This document shows positions 16,740 through 25,645 of a stretch of 64,000 nucleotides of DNA, piece after piece. Under the pieces are notes generated by a model, which saw nothing but the letters and a program-made list of their open reading frames with translations, searched no databases and was not told the DNA's origin. Made by a program: the position numbers and the translations under genes. The stretch comes from JAHEZL01 sp046074525 (GTDB lineage: Bacteria > Bacteroidota > Bacteroidia > Flavobacteriales_C > GCA-002722245): positions 95,050 to 159,049 of the forward strand of contig JBJTOK010000059.1 in the NCBI GenBank assembly GCA_046074525.1, given 5' to 3'. How positions within the stretch are numbered: position 1 is the first letter of the stretch; every line of letters begins with the position of its first letter.

Positions 16740-17858
16740 ATGAAGCACATCTATTTAGATTATAATTCCACCACGCCCCTCGATCCGAAAGTGCTTGAAT
16801 CGATGCTGCCCTATTTTACCCAAGAGTTTGGTAATGCCGCCAGTAGCACGCACCGCTACGGCTGGGTGGCTAAGGATGCTGTGGAAAGTGCCCGCCAACA
16901 GGTGGCTGAGCTGATAGGCGCTGAAAAAGGAGAAATTATTTTTACCTCTGGAGCTACTGAATCCATCAATCTCGCTTTACAAGGGATTTATAATCTTTTC
17001 AAAAAAGAAAAGAATCATTTAATTACAGTTAAAACCGAACATAAGGCCGTGCTGGATGTTCATGCTTTCCTGGAAAGGGAAGGCGCCGAAGTGACCTATC
17101 TGTCGGTAGATGCTTCAGGAAGGATTGATTTAAATGAGCTGGAAAAATCTATTACTGCTAAAACAGCATTGGTTTCGGTAATGCTGGCAAACAATGAAAC
17201 GGGAGTGATTCAGGATATAGAGAAAATAGCAGCGATGGTACACGCCAGGAATTCTATTTTGTTTAGCGATGCCACTCAGGCCGTGGGCAAGATGCGGGTA
17301 AATGTGAATGAGCTGGGCATTGATGTAATGCCTTTATCGGCGCATAAAATTTACGGTCCGAAGGGTGTTGGAGCTCTTTATCTCCGTCGGAAATCACCAC
17401 GGGTGCGCGCAGTGCCGATGATGTATGGGGGTGGACATGAAAATGGCTTGCGATCGGGGACACTCAATGTACCTGGGATAGTGGGGTTGGGAAAGGCTTG
17501 CGCAATATTGGAAATTGAAAACGAGTCGGAACGACTTTCCCAATTAAAGAAAGAACTGCTGAAAGGCTTGTTGGATAAAGGATTTGTAAGTAATGTTTCT
17601 TTGGAGAATACCTTGGAAAATACGCTCAGTCTGCGTCATAAAGAGATAATAGCCAGTGAGCTTCTGGTAAAAACCCGTGCGCTGGCTTACGCCTTAGGCT
17701 CCGCGTGCAATTCTGCAGATCCTTCACCATCGCACGTGCTGTCCGCCATGGGCCTGGACGAAAAGCAAATCAGATGCAGTATCCGGTTAAGCCTTGGTAG
17801 ATACACCACTTCCGCTGACATCGCTCAGATTCTGAATATTTTTCATACAGCAATATAA
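16740..17858 (+). CDS. Cysteine desulfurase (NifS/IscS family)
   Basis: 372 residues. PLP enzyme that removes sulfur from cysteine as a persulfide for iron-sulfur cluster or thio-cofactor synthesis. Seen in the sequence: YLDYNSTTPLDP at the start, FTSGATESINLAL, the PLP lysine Lys203 in SAHKIYGPKGVGALYL, and the likely catalytic Cys323 in LGSACNSADPSPSHVL. The start codon lies about 40 nt from that of ispG on the other strand, so the two may share a regulatory region. Which Fe-S system it serves cannot be told, because no iscU or suf gene is next to it. Confidence 0.93.
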   Translation: MKHIYLDYNSTTPLDPKVLESMLPYFTQEFGNAASSTHRYGWVAKDAVESARQQVAELIGAEKGEIIFTSGATESINLALQGIYNLFKKEKNHLITVKTEHKAVLDVHAFLEREGAEVTYLSVDASGRIDLNELEKSITAKTALVSVMLANNETGVIQDIEKIAAMVHARNSILFSDATQAVGKMRVNVNELGIDVMPLSAHKIYGPKGVGALYLRRKSPRVRAVPMMYGGGHENGLRSGTLNVPGIVGLGKACAILEIENESERLSQLKKELLKGLLDKGFVSNVSLENTLENTLSLRHKEIIASELLVKTRALAYALGSACNSADPSPSHVLSAMGLDEKQIRCSIRLSLGRYTTSADIAQILNIFHTAI

Positions 17859-17862
17859 TTTT

Positions 17863-17870
17863 TACTTTTG
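17863..17870 (+). promoter_or_regulatory. Candidate -7 promoter element
   Basis: TACTTTTG matches the Bacteroidota -7 consensus TAnnTTTG and lies 20 nt upstream of the ATG at 17890. No convincing TTG -33 element is placed 17-23 nt upstream, so confidence is moderate. Confidence 0.4.
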
Positions 17871-17889
17871 CAGCCAAACTGGATGTAAC

Positions 17890-20800
17890 ATGAAATTTTT
17901 ATTAAGTATTTCTTTAGCAGGACTATTGTCCTTTAGCGCATTCTCACAACAAAAACAATGGGTGGATTCCAAGGAATACATTACCGAGGGTATGAAGTAT
18001 ATTGTGGAGAAGGACTATGAAAGGGCCATTGATGAATTTCATCAGGTATCGGCCAACGATACCAACTATGTTCTGGCACAATTGGAGGAGGTATACTGCT
18101 ATTCCAAACTCGACAAGGATTCTGTTGTGATAGGAAAATGCCGCATGATGATCCCGATGGAAACCAAGTTTGACCATCTTTTCAGGGAATACCTGATTGA
18201 AAGTATGCACCACATCAAGGATAGCGATGTTTTTGAGGAAATAGCCATGGCGAAGTCGAAATACCCTTTCAATGAAGATTTCATCCTCATGGAAGCTATC
18301 GCTAATAAGAAATTTGAGAATTACGATCAAAGCATCAAAGTGCTGCAAGACCTTATAAAGAGAAATCCTTTCAATAAAAACGCACATTTTCATCTGGGTT
18401 CTTTGATGGCCGATAAAGGAGATTTTATACGCGCTACCATTTCACTGGAATGCTTCTTAATGCTGTCATCTTCCTCCAATGTGAAAACCGCTTCGGCCAT
18501 TACTATATTGAGCGACATGTTTAAAAACAAGCATGAAATTACCATCACCAATGTCAAGAAAGACGAGTTGTTTAAAGAAGTGGAAGAGCTGATTGAATCG
18601 GGACTTGCCTTGAAAAAAGCTTACAAAACCGATGCTCCGCTGGATGATCCTATCGTACGTCAAACGGATGTTCTGGTGAAAAATCTGGAATACAAAAAAG
18701 GAACCGCTGATTTCTGGATGGAGTTTTATGTTCCTTTCCTAAACAAGGTGAAATCACAGGGAATGCTGCGTGGCTATACTTACCAGTTCCTTTCGTTTAT
18801 TGATGCCGATTTTATACAGGCTGGAGTGAAGAAATACAGGCCGGAAGTGGACAGATTCATCAAATTCGCTGCAGAATATTTTGATGATTTGCAGAGCAAA
18901 TCCACTCTGGTGGTGCAAGGAAAAAGCGTTACGGAGAAGAAAGGCTACGATGATGGCAAATTACTCACTTTAGGGAAAAAAGAAGGGGATAAGTATGTAG
19001 GCACCTGGTATGTATTCCATCGTGCCGGATCACTACAGGCAGTGGTAAACTACAACAACAATGGTAAAAAGAACGACAGCGTTTATGAATACCACATGAA
19101 CGGAAAACTGAAGTATCATTACTATTTTAAGAATGGCGTGCTGGAGGGAAAATATCTCGAATATTTCAGCAATGGCGAACTCAAATCGGAACTGTATTAT
19201 AAAGGCGATTCACTGGATGGTTTGCAAAAAACCTTTTATGCCAATGGCTCTCCCAAGGAAACCATTGAGTACAAAAAAGGAAAGCGCAATGGAAAGATGG
19301 AGGAGTTCGACAATAACGGCAACAGGGTTTCGGAGCTGAATTACAAAAACGGGAAGTATGATGGTTTGCAAAAACTCTATCATATTGGTAATGTCCTGAA
19401 AAGAGAAATCTATTATAAAGATGGAATGGTTGAAGGTTCCAGCACTTCCTATTATACCAATGGAAAGGTGTCTTCCAAAGGATCTTTTGCCAAAGGCAAT
19501 CCTGTTGGCAAATGGGAGGAATTTTTTGAGAACGGAAAACCAAAGCGCTTGTATTACCTCAATGCCGAAGGGAACTACATCGATTCTGCTTTGAATTATC
19601 ACCATAACGGTCAGCTGGAAAGCGTGATGCTTTATAATAAAAAGAGTCAGCCTCACGGCCTTTACCGTGCATACAGTGCTGAAGGAAAACTTTTCAATAC
19701 CTTATTCTATAAAAAAGGAGCCATCAAGAAATGGGAATATTTCTCTGCTGATGGAAAACTCATCAACTCTGGTGGCGCTAACCTTGTTAATTATAACGAG
19801 TATGGAAACATGGATTCCAAAGGTGCCCTCAAAAAGGATTACCGCACAGGCCGCTGGGAATTTTACTATCCTAACGGGGATATCTCAGCCATTGGCACTT
19901 ATGATGAATATGGTCAGCTCAGCGGGACTTATGAAGAATATTATCACAATGGTACAGTAAAAAGCAAGACTACCTACGAAAACGGCGAGTTTAACGGTCC
20001 GTATAGCTACTACTACGAAAACGGGAAACTACAAACCGAAGGCTGGTATATCAACGGCGAGCATGCGGGAGAATGGACATGGTACTACCTCAATGGTAAC
20101 GTTGAGCAAAAAACGTATTATATCAATGACGAAGCTAGTGGAACAGTTGAAAACTGGAATGCCGATAGTACCATGGAATATAGCAGAAGATACAAGGATC
20201 AGTTGTTTGAGGCATTGTGGCTGTATGGTCCCGATGATAAGCCTTTCCAGAAACTGGAAACCAAAAATGGCAATGGTGTCTTCACCTACCCTGCTGAAGG
20301 AGGGGCAATGGAATATAAAACGACTTACCGCTATGGGGTTTTACATGGCCGACAAACCAAAAAATTAAAAAGCGGAGTAGTGATCAGCGATGAAAATTAT
20401 GAAGGTGGCCACCACCATGGCAAGCATGTGTATCGCTATCCTAACGGACAGCCGTCCCTGGAGTCGGATTATATGTATGGTGATTACCACGGCGCTTGGT
20501 ACTATTATGCCGCCGATGGAACCATGACGCTGCAACGTCATTACTCCTACGGCAACTCCTGTGATTCAACGGTTTGGTATTATCCTTCCGGAGCACCAAA
20601 AATCAAGGAATTTTACAATGACATGGGCCAGGTCAGCGGTATTGTTACCTGGTATTTTGAGAACGGGAAGGTAAAAAGGCTCTCGCAACATGCTTATGGC
20701 GAAAGAGACGGCTGGACTTACGATTACGATCCGGAGGGTCGACTGATGTACAAGCGCTGGTATGAAAATGGAAATGTTGTTTTATTGAAAGGGTTGGCTG

Positions 20801-21222
20801 CTAATGGAAAAGATACTTTAACATTTGATGTTTATGGTAAATCGGATAGTGTTGTCGTTTACTACGATAATGGTAAACGCGCGCATTCCTGCTACTATAA
20901 TCATGGCTTGCTGCATGGTACTTGGAAAAAATATTTCTACGACGGTAGTGTAATGGAGCAGGATGAGTATTTCTATGATGAATCGAATGGTGAAAGCATC
21001 GACTATTATATCAGTGGTAAAATTTACCAGATAGAACACAATAGCTACGGTGAGTCACACGGTGAGCAGTTATATTATTATGAAAACGGACAGCTTTTTG
21101 AACAGGAAAATCAGTACCTTGGAATCCTGCACGGCACAAATAAGTCGTACAATAAAAAAGGAGTCCCATTGGTTAATGCTGAATACAGACAGGGTGTCCT
21201 GATAAAAAATAACATGAAATGA
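17890..21222 (+). CDS. Secreted giant TPR plus MORN-like (YwqK-type) repeat protein
   Basis: 1110 residues. Signal peptide MKFLLSISLAGLLSFSAFSQ, then a TPR-like helical region (about 25-340), then some 750 residues of MORN-like repeats with a period near 23 residues (YYxNGKLKxEhxYKxGxxxGxhxxY). The repeat fits the family annotated as YwqK-type antitoxin repeat in databases, but nothing here suggests a toxin; it is better read as an envelope surface scaffold. It overlaps the downstream DUF3857 gene by 4 bp (ATGA), so translation is coupled. Function unknown. Confidence 0.85.
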   Translation: MKFLLSISLAGLLSFSAFSQQKQWVDSKEYITEGMKYIVEKDYERAIDEFHQVSANDTNYVLAQLEEVYCYSKLDKDSVVIGKCRMMIPMETKFDHLFREYLIESMHHIKDSDVFEEIAMAKSKYPFNEDFILMEAIANKKFENYDQSIKVLQDLIKRNPFNKNAHFHLGSLMADKGDFIRATISLECFLMLSSSSNVKTASAITILSDMFKNKHEITITNVKKDELFKEVEELIESGLALKKAYKTDAPLDDPIVRQTDVLVKNLEYKKGTADFWMEFYVPFLNKVKSQGMLRGYTYQFLSFIDADFIQAGVKKYRPEVDRFIKFAAEYFDDLQSKSTLVVQGKSVTEKKGYDDGKLLTLGKKEGDKYVGTWYVFHRAGSLQAVVNYNNNGKKNDSVYEYHMNGKLKYHYYFKNGVLEGKYLEYFSNGELKSELYYKGDSLDGLQKTFYANGSPKETIEYKKGKRNGKMEEFDNNGNRVSELNYKNGKYDGLQKLYHIGNVLKREIYYKDGMVEGSSTSYYTNGKVSSKGSFAKGNPVGKWEEFFENGKPKRLYYLNAEGNYIDSALNYHHNGQLESVMLYNKKSQPHGLYRAYSAEGKLFNTLFYKKGAIKKWEYFSADGKLINSGGANLVNYNEYGNMDSKGALKKDYRTGRWEFYYPNGDISAIGTYDEYGQLSGTYEEYYHNGTVKSKTTYENGEFNGPYSYYYENGKLQTEGWYINGEHAGEWTWYYLNGNVEQKTYYINDEASGTVENWNADSTMEYSRRYKDQLFEALWLYGPDDKPFQKLETKNGNGVFTYPAEGGAMEYKTTYRYGVLHGRQTKKLKSGVVISDENYEGGHHHGKHVYRYPNGQPSLESDYMYGDYHGAWYYYAADGTMTLQRHYSYGNSCDSTVWYYPSGAPKIKEFYNDMGQVSGIVTWYFENGKVKRLSQHAYGERDGWTYDYDPEGRLMYKRWYENGNVVLLKGLAANGKDTLTFDVYGKSDSVVVYYDNGKRAHSCYYNHGLLHGTWKKYFYDGSVMEQDEYFYDESNGESIDYYISGKIYQIEHNSYGESHGEQLYYYENGQLFEQENQYLGILHGTNKSYNKKGVPLVNAEYRQGVLIKNNMK

Positions 21223-23162
21223 TGAGATCGTTTTTTGCAGTATCTTTCTTCTTAGTGCTGGGATTTCCCTTGTTTTCCCAGGTGGTGAGTTATGATTCCC
21301 TAAAAGCTAAATATCCTGATGAGTCGGCTGTTTTCACTCAGGACAAACACAGCATCGTCATCAATATGCACAAGGATAAGTTGCAGGTGTATTCCGATTA
21401 TGTTTCAGAGATCTGGTTCCTTAAGGAAAACGCAAAATCTTACAGCGACCAGTCGATGTATTACACTTCCTTTTCCAAGATTTCTGATATCAACGCCTAT
21501 ACACTTATCCCTAAAGGAAAGCCGGGAAAATTCAAGAAGGAGAAAGTGACACTTTTCCAGGATAACGACATTTATTCGCCGTCAATTTTTTACAACGACA
21601 ACAAGAAAAAAACCTTCATTTTCCCAAATGCGCAGCAGGGTGGAGCGGGTCACCTGGCCTACAGAAGTACTTATTCTGATCCGCGCTTTATTGATGAAAC
21701 GTTCTATTTCAATAGTTATATTCCTTCGATGAATGCCGAGTTTTCGGTGACTTATCCCTCGAATGTAAAAATCTCTTACACGTTGCTCAACAGCGACAAG
21801 ACGGATATCAAATTCAGCAAGACAGAGAAAAATGGGATGGTGACCTGCACTTGGACAGCCAGAAACCTGCCACCACTCAAAGGAGTGTATAACGCACCCA
21901 CCAGAGGTTACTATGCACCGCACATCATTTTGCGTATAGCGGAAGTGGAGCATAGTAACGGACAAACAGAAAAAGTTTTTACCGATCGCGATGCTTTATA
22001 CAACTGGCTCTACGATTTAGTGAAAGATGTAAATTCCGAGCACAACCAGGAATTGCAGTCGCTGGTAGATTCCCTCACCGGCAACATTAAATCGGAAGAC
22101 GAAAAGGCCCGCGCAATTTTCAACTGGGTACAAACCAACGTGAAATACGTGGCTTTTGAAGATGGTATGGGCGGTTATATTCCGCGAAAGGCGCACATGG
22201 TTTGCCAGAAAAGGTATGGCGATTGCAAGGACATGGGAAGCATCATTACCACCATGCTGAAGTATGCCGGATTACAGGGCCACCTCACCTGGATTGGCAG
22301 CAGGGACATTCCTTATACCTTCAATGAAAATCCTACCGTTGGCGTGATCAATCACATGATATCGGCCTACAAACGCAAAGACGGTTCTTATCTTTTTCTT
22401 GATGGCGTTGGATCTTACACTCCGTATGGTTTTCCAACCGCTTTCATACAGGGAAAGGAAGCACTGATAGAAAGCGGTCTGGGCAAATACGATGTAGTGG
22501 TTGTCCCTATTATCCCTAAAGAAAAAAACACGAGGAAGGATGTGGTGACCATGCGCATCGAAAACAACTCTATTGTAGGCAAGGGCCACATTGAGTCTTA
22601 TGGTTACGACAAGCTGGAATTCTTTGTATACAGGCTCATCAACAAATCCAATGAAAAAAGGACTGAGGCACTCAAGGACATGCTGGAAAAAGGCAGCAAT
22701 AAAATGGATATCCATACCGCTGAATTCATCGGACTCGAGAACAGGGATACCAATCTCGTGATTAATTATGAATTCAAATTGCCCGACTATTGCAAGGTGG
22801 TGGGCGATGAGGTGTACATGAACATGAACCTTGAAAAGGACCTGAAAGGCAATAACCTCGATATCGCGAAGAGAAAAGGTATTCCTTACGAAAATCAATA
22901 CAAGTATATAGATCAGGAAACCAACAAACTGGTGGTTCCTGCCGGCTATAAAGTAGAATACCTGCCGGGCAATTCACAATATAAAAATGATCTTTTCGGA
23001 TTTAAAATCTCTTACCAGGTGGTGAACAACGAAGTGGTGATGAATAAAGAATTGTATGTGGATTATCTCTACCTGCACGAAGAAAATTTTGCGGCCTGGA
23101 ACGACATGATTAAGGAGCTGAATAAGGCTTACAGCGAAGTAGTAATATTGAAAAAGAAATAA
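21219..23162 (+). CDS. DUF3857 / transglutaminase-domain envelope protein
   Basis: 647 residues with a signal peptide (1-20), an N-terminal DUF3857 beta domain (about 45-230), a transglutaminase core (about 255-410) and a C-terminal beta domain. The catalytic triad is intact: Cys336 in RYGDCKDM, His379 in VINHMIS and Asp395 in LFLDGVG. It is predicted to be periplasmic or outer-membrane-associated and to cleave or modify amide bonds; no substrate is known. Second gene of the 17890-25640 operon. Confidence 0.88.
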   Translation: MMRSFFAVSFFLVLGFPLFSQVVSYDSLKAKYPDESAVFTQDKHSIVINMHKDKLQVYSDYVSEIWFLKENAKSYSDQSMYYTSFSKISDINAYTLIPKGKPGKFKKEKVTLFQDNDIYSPSIFYNDNKKKTFIFPNAQQGGAGHLAYRSTYSDPRFIDETFYFNSYIPSMNAEFSVTYPSNVKISYTLLNSDKTDIKFSKTEKNGMVTCTWTARNLPPLKGVYNAPTRGYYAPHIILRIAEVEHSNGQTEKVFTDRDALYNWLYDLVKDVNSEHNQELQSLVDSLTGNIKSEDEKARAIFNWVQTNVKYVAFEDGMGGYIPRKAHMVCQKRYGDCKDMGSIITTMLKYAGLQGHLTWIGSRDIPYTFNENPTVGVINHMISAYKRKDGSYLFLDGVGSYTPYGFPTAFIQGKEALIESGLGKYDVVVVPIIPKEKNTRKDVVTMRIENNSIVGKGHIESYGYDKLEFFVYRLINKSNEKRTEALKDMLEKGSNKMDIHTAEFIGLENRDTNLVINYEFKLPDYCKVVGDEVYMNMNLEKDLKGNNLDIAKRKGIPYENQYKYIDQETNKLVVPAGYKVEYLPGNSQYKNDLFGFKISYQVVNNEVVMNKELYVDYLYLHEENFAAWNDMIKELNKAYSEVVILKKK

Positions 23163-23169
23163 AAACCCT

Positions 23170-25149
23170 ATGAGAAATATCCTGAGTTTATTCACCTTTT
23201 TGTTGGCATTGAATGTATCGGCACAGTCGGTGGGGAATACCGATTATGAAATGAAAAATTACGACTGGGAAGCTTCTCCTGTGTTGAGCAAAATCACCGA
23301 GGAGGAAAGCAAATTCAACATTGTGTTTATCAAGGATTTCCTCGTAACTGAGTATATGTACGTGGGTGATACCTTCTGCGAATTCAATACCGTTCACAAG
23401 AAAATTAAACTCAATACCGATGCCGGTGTGGAGATTTCCAATAAGGTGTACATCTCTACTTATTACGGCGAACAGGTGCTCGATCTGAAGGCGCGTTCTA
23501 TCTCAAAGGATGGGAAAATCACAGTCTTCGACAGGAGCAATATCAAGCATGTAGACAATTATGAAAATGCCGGACCATTCACCATTTTCGCGCTGGAAGG
23601 CGTTGAGGTGGGCAGTGAAGTGGAATATGTCTATACCACTAAAGTGGCGATGACCGACCTCAATTATGACTCCCGTATTTTCCAGAGAAATTATCCGGTG
23701 AAAAACATGTCGTTCGAGTTTTACTACCCTAAACATCTGGAGTTTATCAGTAAGTCGTACAATGGTTTAGCAACAGCTGTAACCGATACCACGGATAACG
23801 GAAAAATGAAAATGTGGGTGAAGTCGGATTACATCAAAGCTGCTCCCGATGAAAAATATTCACCTGAAGACGCGGCCCTGCAACGCCTCGAGTTCAAGTT
23901 CAGCAAAAACAAATCTACAGGCAGAGACGCCGGAACATCATGGGATGATGCTGCTAAATATTATTACAGAAGAGCCTATGAGCACGGCGATCCGAAGAAG
24001 TACAAGGCGGAGATGAAGGCGGTGACTAAAATGCTCAAGGGGCTCGCTCTCGACAATCTGGATGAAGAGGATAAAATCCGAAAAATTGAGGAACACATCA
24101 AATCCTTTCTGCTCAATCCGGAGAGTCGCTACTACCTCGTTAATGATATTGTAAAGAACAAGGAAGCTACAGCTTTCGGACTCGTTCGTACTTTTGCCTT
24201 TGCGCTGACTGCCGCGGGAATCGATCACCAAATGGTGCTTACCAGCAACAAATATGAATTGCCATTCGATGGTGAATTCCAGTCGTGGCATTACCTCCAG
24301 AAATTCCTCATGTACTTTCCTAAGTACAACAAATTCCTCGCGCCGGGCGAAATGTATATGCGCTATGGCTTGGTGCCAAGCGGGTATGTTTATACCAATG
24401 GACTCTTCATCAAGGTGATTTCGCTGGGCGACCTGAAAAATGCTGTGGCCAGAATAGCGTACATCGATGGTCCGGACGAAACCTCAAACTACGATGATCT
24501 TGATGTTACTGTCAATTTCGGCAGCGATTTTTCTACCTGTGAAATGGATATTGTTCATTCACAAGGCGGATATTTTGCGCCGGGTTATCATCTCTGGGTG
24601 AAGAATTACAAGCAGGAGCAGAAGGATGAATTTGCTGATGATTTACTGAAATTTGCTACCGATGATTCGGAAGTGAAGGAATACACTTTCGGTCCGGACA
24701 AAGGTGGTGATATCCTAAAAAATCCATTCATCGCCAGTGGTAAAGTTCAGGCCAATTCTTTGGTGGAAAAAGCCGGTAACAAGTATATCTTCAATATCGG
24801 GAGTGTGATTGGCAAACAGGTGGAAATGTACCAGGAAAAAGCCCGCGAAACCGATATTTTGCTTTCTTATCCGCATGCTTACAACAGGGTGATCAAGTTC
24901 ACGGTTCCTGAGGGTTATACAGTAAAAAATATCAATGACCTCAACATGGATGTGTACATGGAAGAGAATGGCAAAAGAATACTGGCTTTTGAAGTGACTT
25001 ACGTGCAGGAGGGCAATACTTATACTGTAACCATCCACGAATATTACAAGAAACTCAGTATGCCTAAATCGGATATTGATCCTTTCAAAAAGGTGATCAA
25101 TGCCGCTGCCGACTTCAACAAGCAGCAATTGATCATTGAGAAGAAGTAA
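23170..25149 (+). CDS. DUF3857 protein with degenerate transglutaminase domain
   Basis: 659 residues with a signal peptide (1-18), a DUF3857 domain (about 40-230) and a region laid out like the transglutaminase core. Where the upstream neighbour has GDCKDMGS, this protein has TAFGLVRTF and no Cys, so the catalytic nucleophile appears lost and it may be a structural or regulatory partner of the active enzyme encoded 8 nt upstream. Its stop overlaps the cupin start by one base. Paralogous to its neighbour but much diverged. Confidence 0.83.
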   Translation: MRNILSLFTFLLALNVSAQSVGNTDYEMKNYDWEASPVLSKITEEESKFNIVFIKDFLVTEYMYVGDTFCEFNTVHKKIKLNTDAGVEISNKVYISTYYGEQVLDLKARSISKDGKITVFDRSNIKHVDNYENAGPFTIFALEGVEVGSEVEYVYTTKVAMTDLNYDSRIFQRNYPVKNMSFEFYYPKHLEFISKSYNGLATAVTDTTDNGKMKMWVKSDYIKAAPDEKYSPEDAALQRLEFKFSKNKSTGRDAGTSWDDAAKYYYRRAYEHGDPKKYKAEMKAVTKMLKGLALDNLDEEDKIRKIEEHIKSFLLNPESRYYLVNDIVKNKEATAFGLVRTFAFALTAAGIDHQMVLTSNKYELPFDGEFQSWHYLQKFLMYFPKYNKFLAPGEMYMRYGLVPSGYVYTNGLFIKVISLGDLKNAVARIAYIDGPDETSNYDDLDVTVNFGSDFSTCEMDIVHSQGGYFAPGYHLWVKNYKQEQKDEFADDLLKFATDDSEVKEYTFGPDKGGDILKNPFIASGKVQANSLVEKAGNKYIFNIGSVIGKQVEMYQEKARETDILLSYPHAYNRVIKFTVPEGYTVKNINDLNMDVYMEENGKRILAFEVTYVQEGNTYTVTIHEYYKKLSMPKSDIDPFKKVINAAADFNKQQLIIEKK

Positions 25150-25640
25150 TGAGTAAAGGCGCAGATTACTGGATTGAACAACTAGGTTTGCAATCGCATC
25201 CGGAAGGGGGGCATTTCAGGGAAGTTTACCGCGCTGCTGAAATGCATGGCGACAGGAATATCGCTACCAGCATTTATTTTTTATTGAAGAATGGTGAGGT
25301 ATCGCACCTCCACCGGCTCACTGCCGATGAGCTATGGTACTACCATGCCGGACAAGCTTTGAGGGTCACTGTAATTGATAAAAGCGGGAAATTAATCGAA
25401 CATTTCGTTGGACCCGACCTGGAAAAAGGTCAGCAATTACAACTCATTATTCCTGCCGGAAGCATCTTTGGATCGGAAGTTATTGGTGTCCAGAACGACT
25501 TTTCCCTCGTGGGTTGTATGGTGAGTCCGGGTTTTGATTTCAGGGATTTTGAGCTCTTTACCACGTCTTCTCTCCTCCAAATTTATCCGCAATACGAACA
25601 ACAAATAAAAAGGCTGACAAAGGAAAAGTATTTATATTAG
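25149..25640 (+). CDS. Cupin-like protein (DUF985)
   Basis: 163 residues, small beta-barrel of the DUF985/cupin superfamily. Family motifs include LQSHPEGGHFREVYRA at the start, ATSIYFLL, SHLHRLTADELWYYHAGQAL and GCMVSPGFDFRDFEL. Relatives are cytoplasmic; no enzymatic role is firmly known. Its start overlaps the stop of the DUF3857 gene by one base (TAATG), so it is the last gene of that operon even though it is unlikely to share a compartment with the first three products. Confidence 0.9.
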   Translation: MSKGADYWIEQLGLQSHPEGGHFREVYRAAEMHGDRNIATSIYFLLKNGEVSHLHRLTADELWYYHAGQALRVTVIDKSGKLIEHFVGPDLEKGQQLQLIIPAGSIFGSEVIGVQNDFSLVGCMVSPGFDFRDFELFTTSSLLQIYPQYEQQIKRLTKEKYLY

Positions 25641-25645
25641 AGCTT

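Noticed and set aside
22272..22898. 208-codon frame antisense to the first DUF3857 gene
   Set aside because: Shadow of an intact gene with recognised catalytic residues on the other strand.
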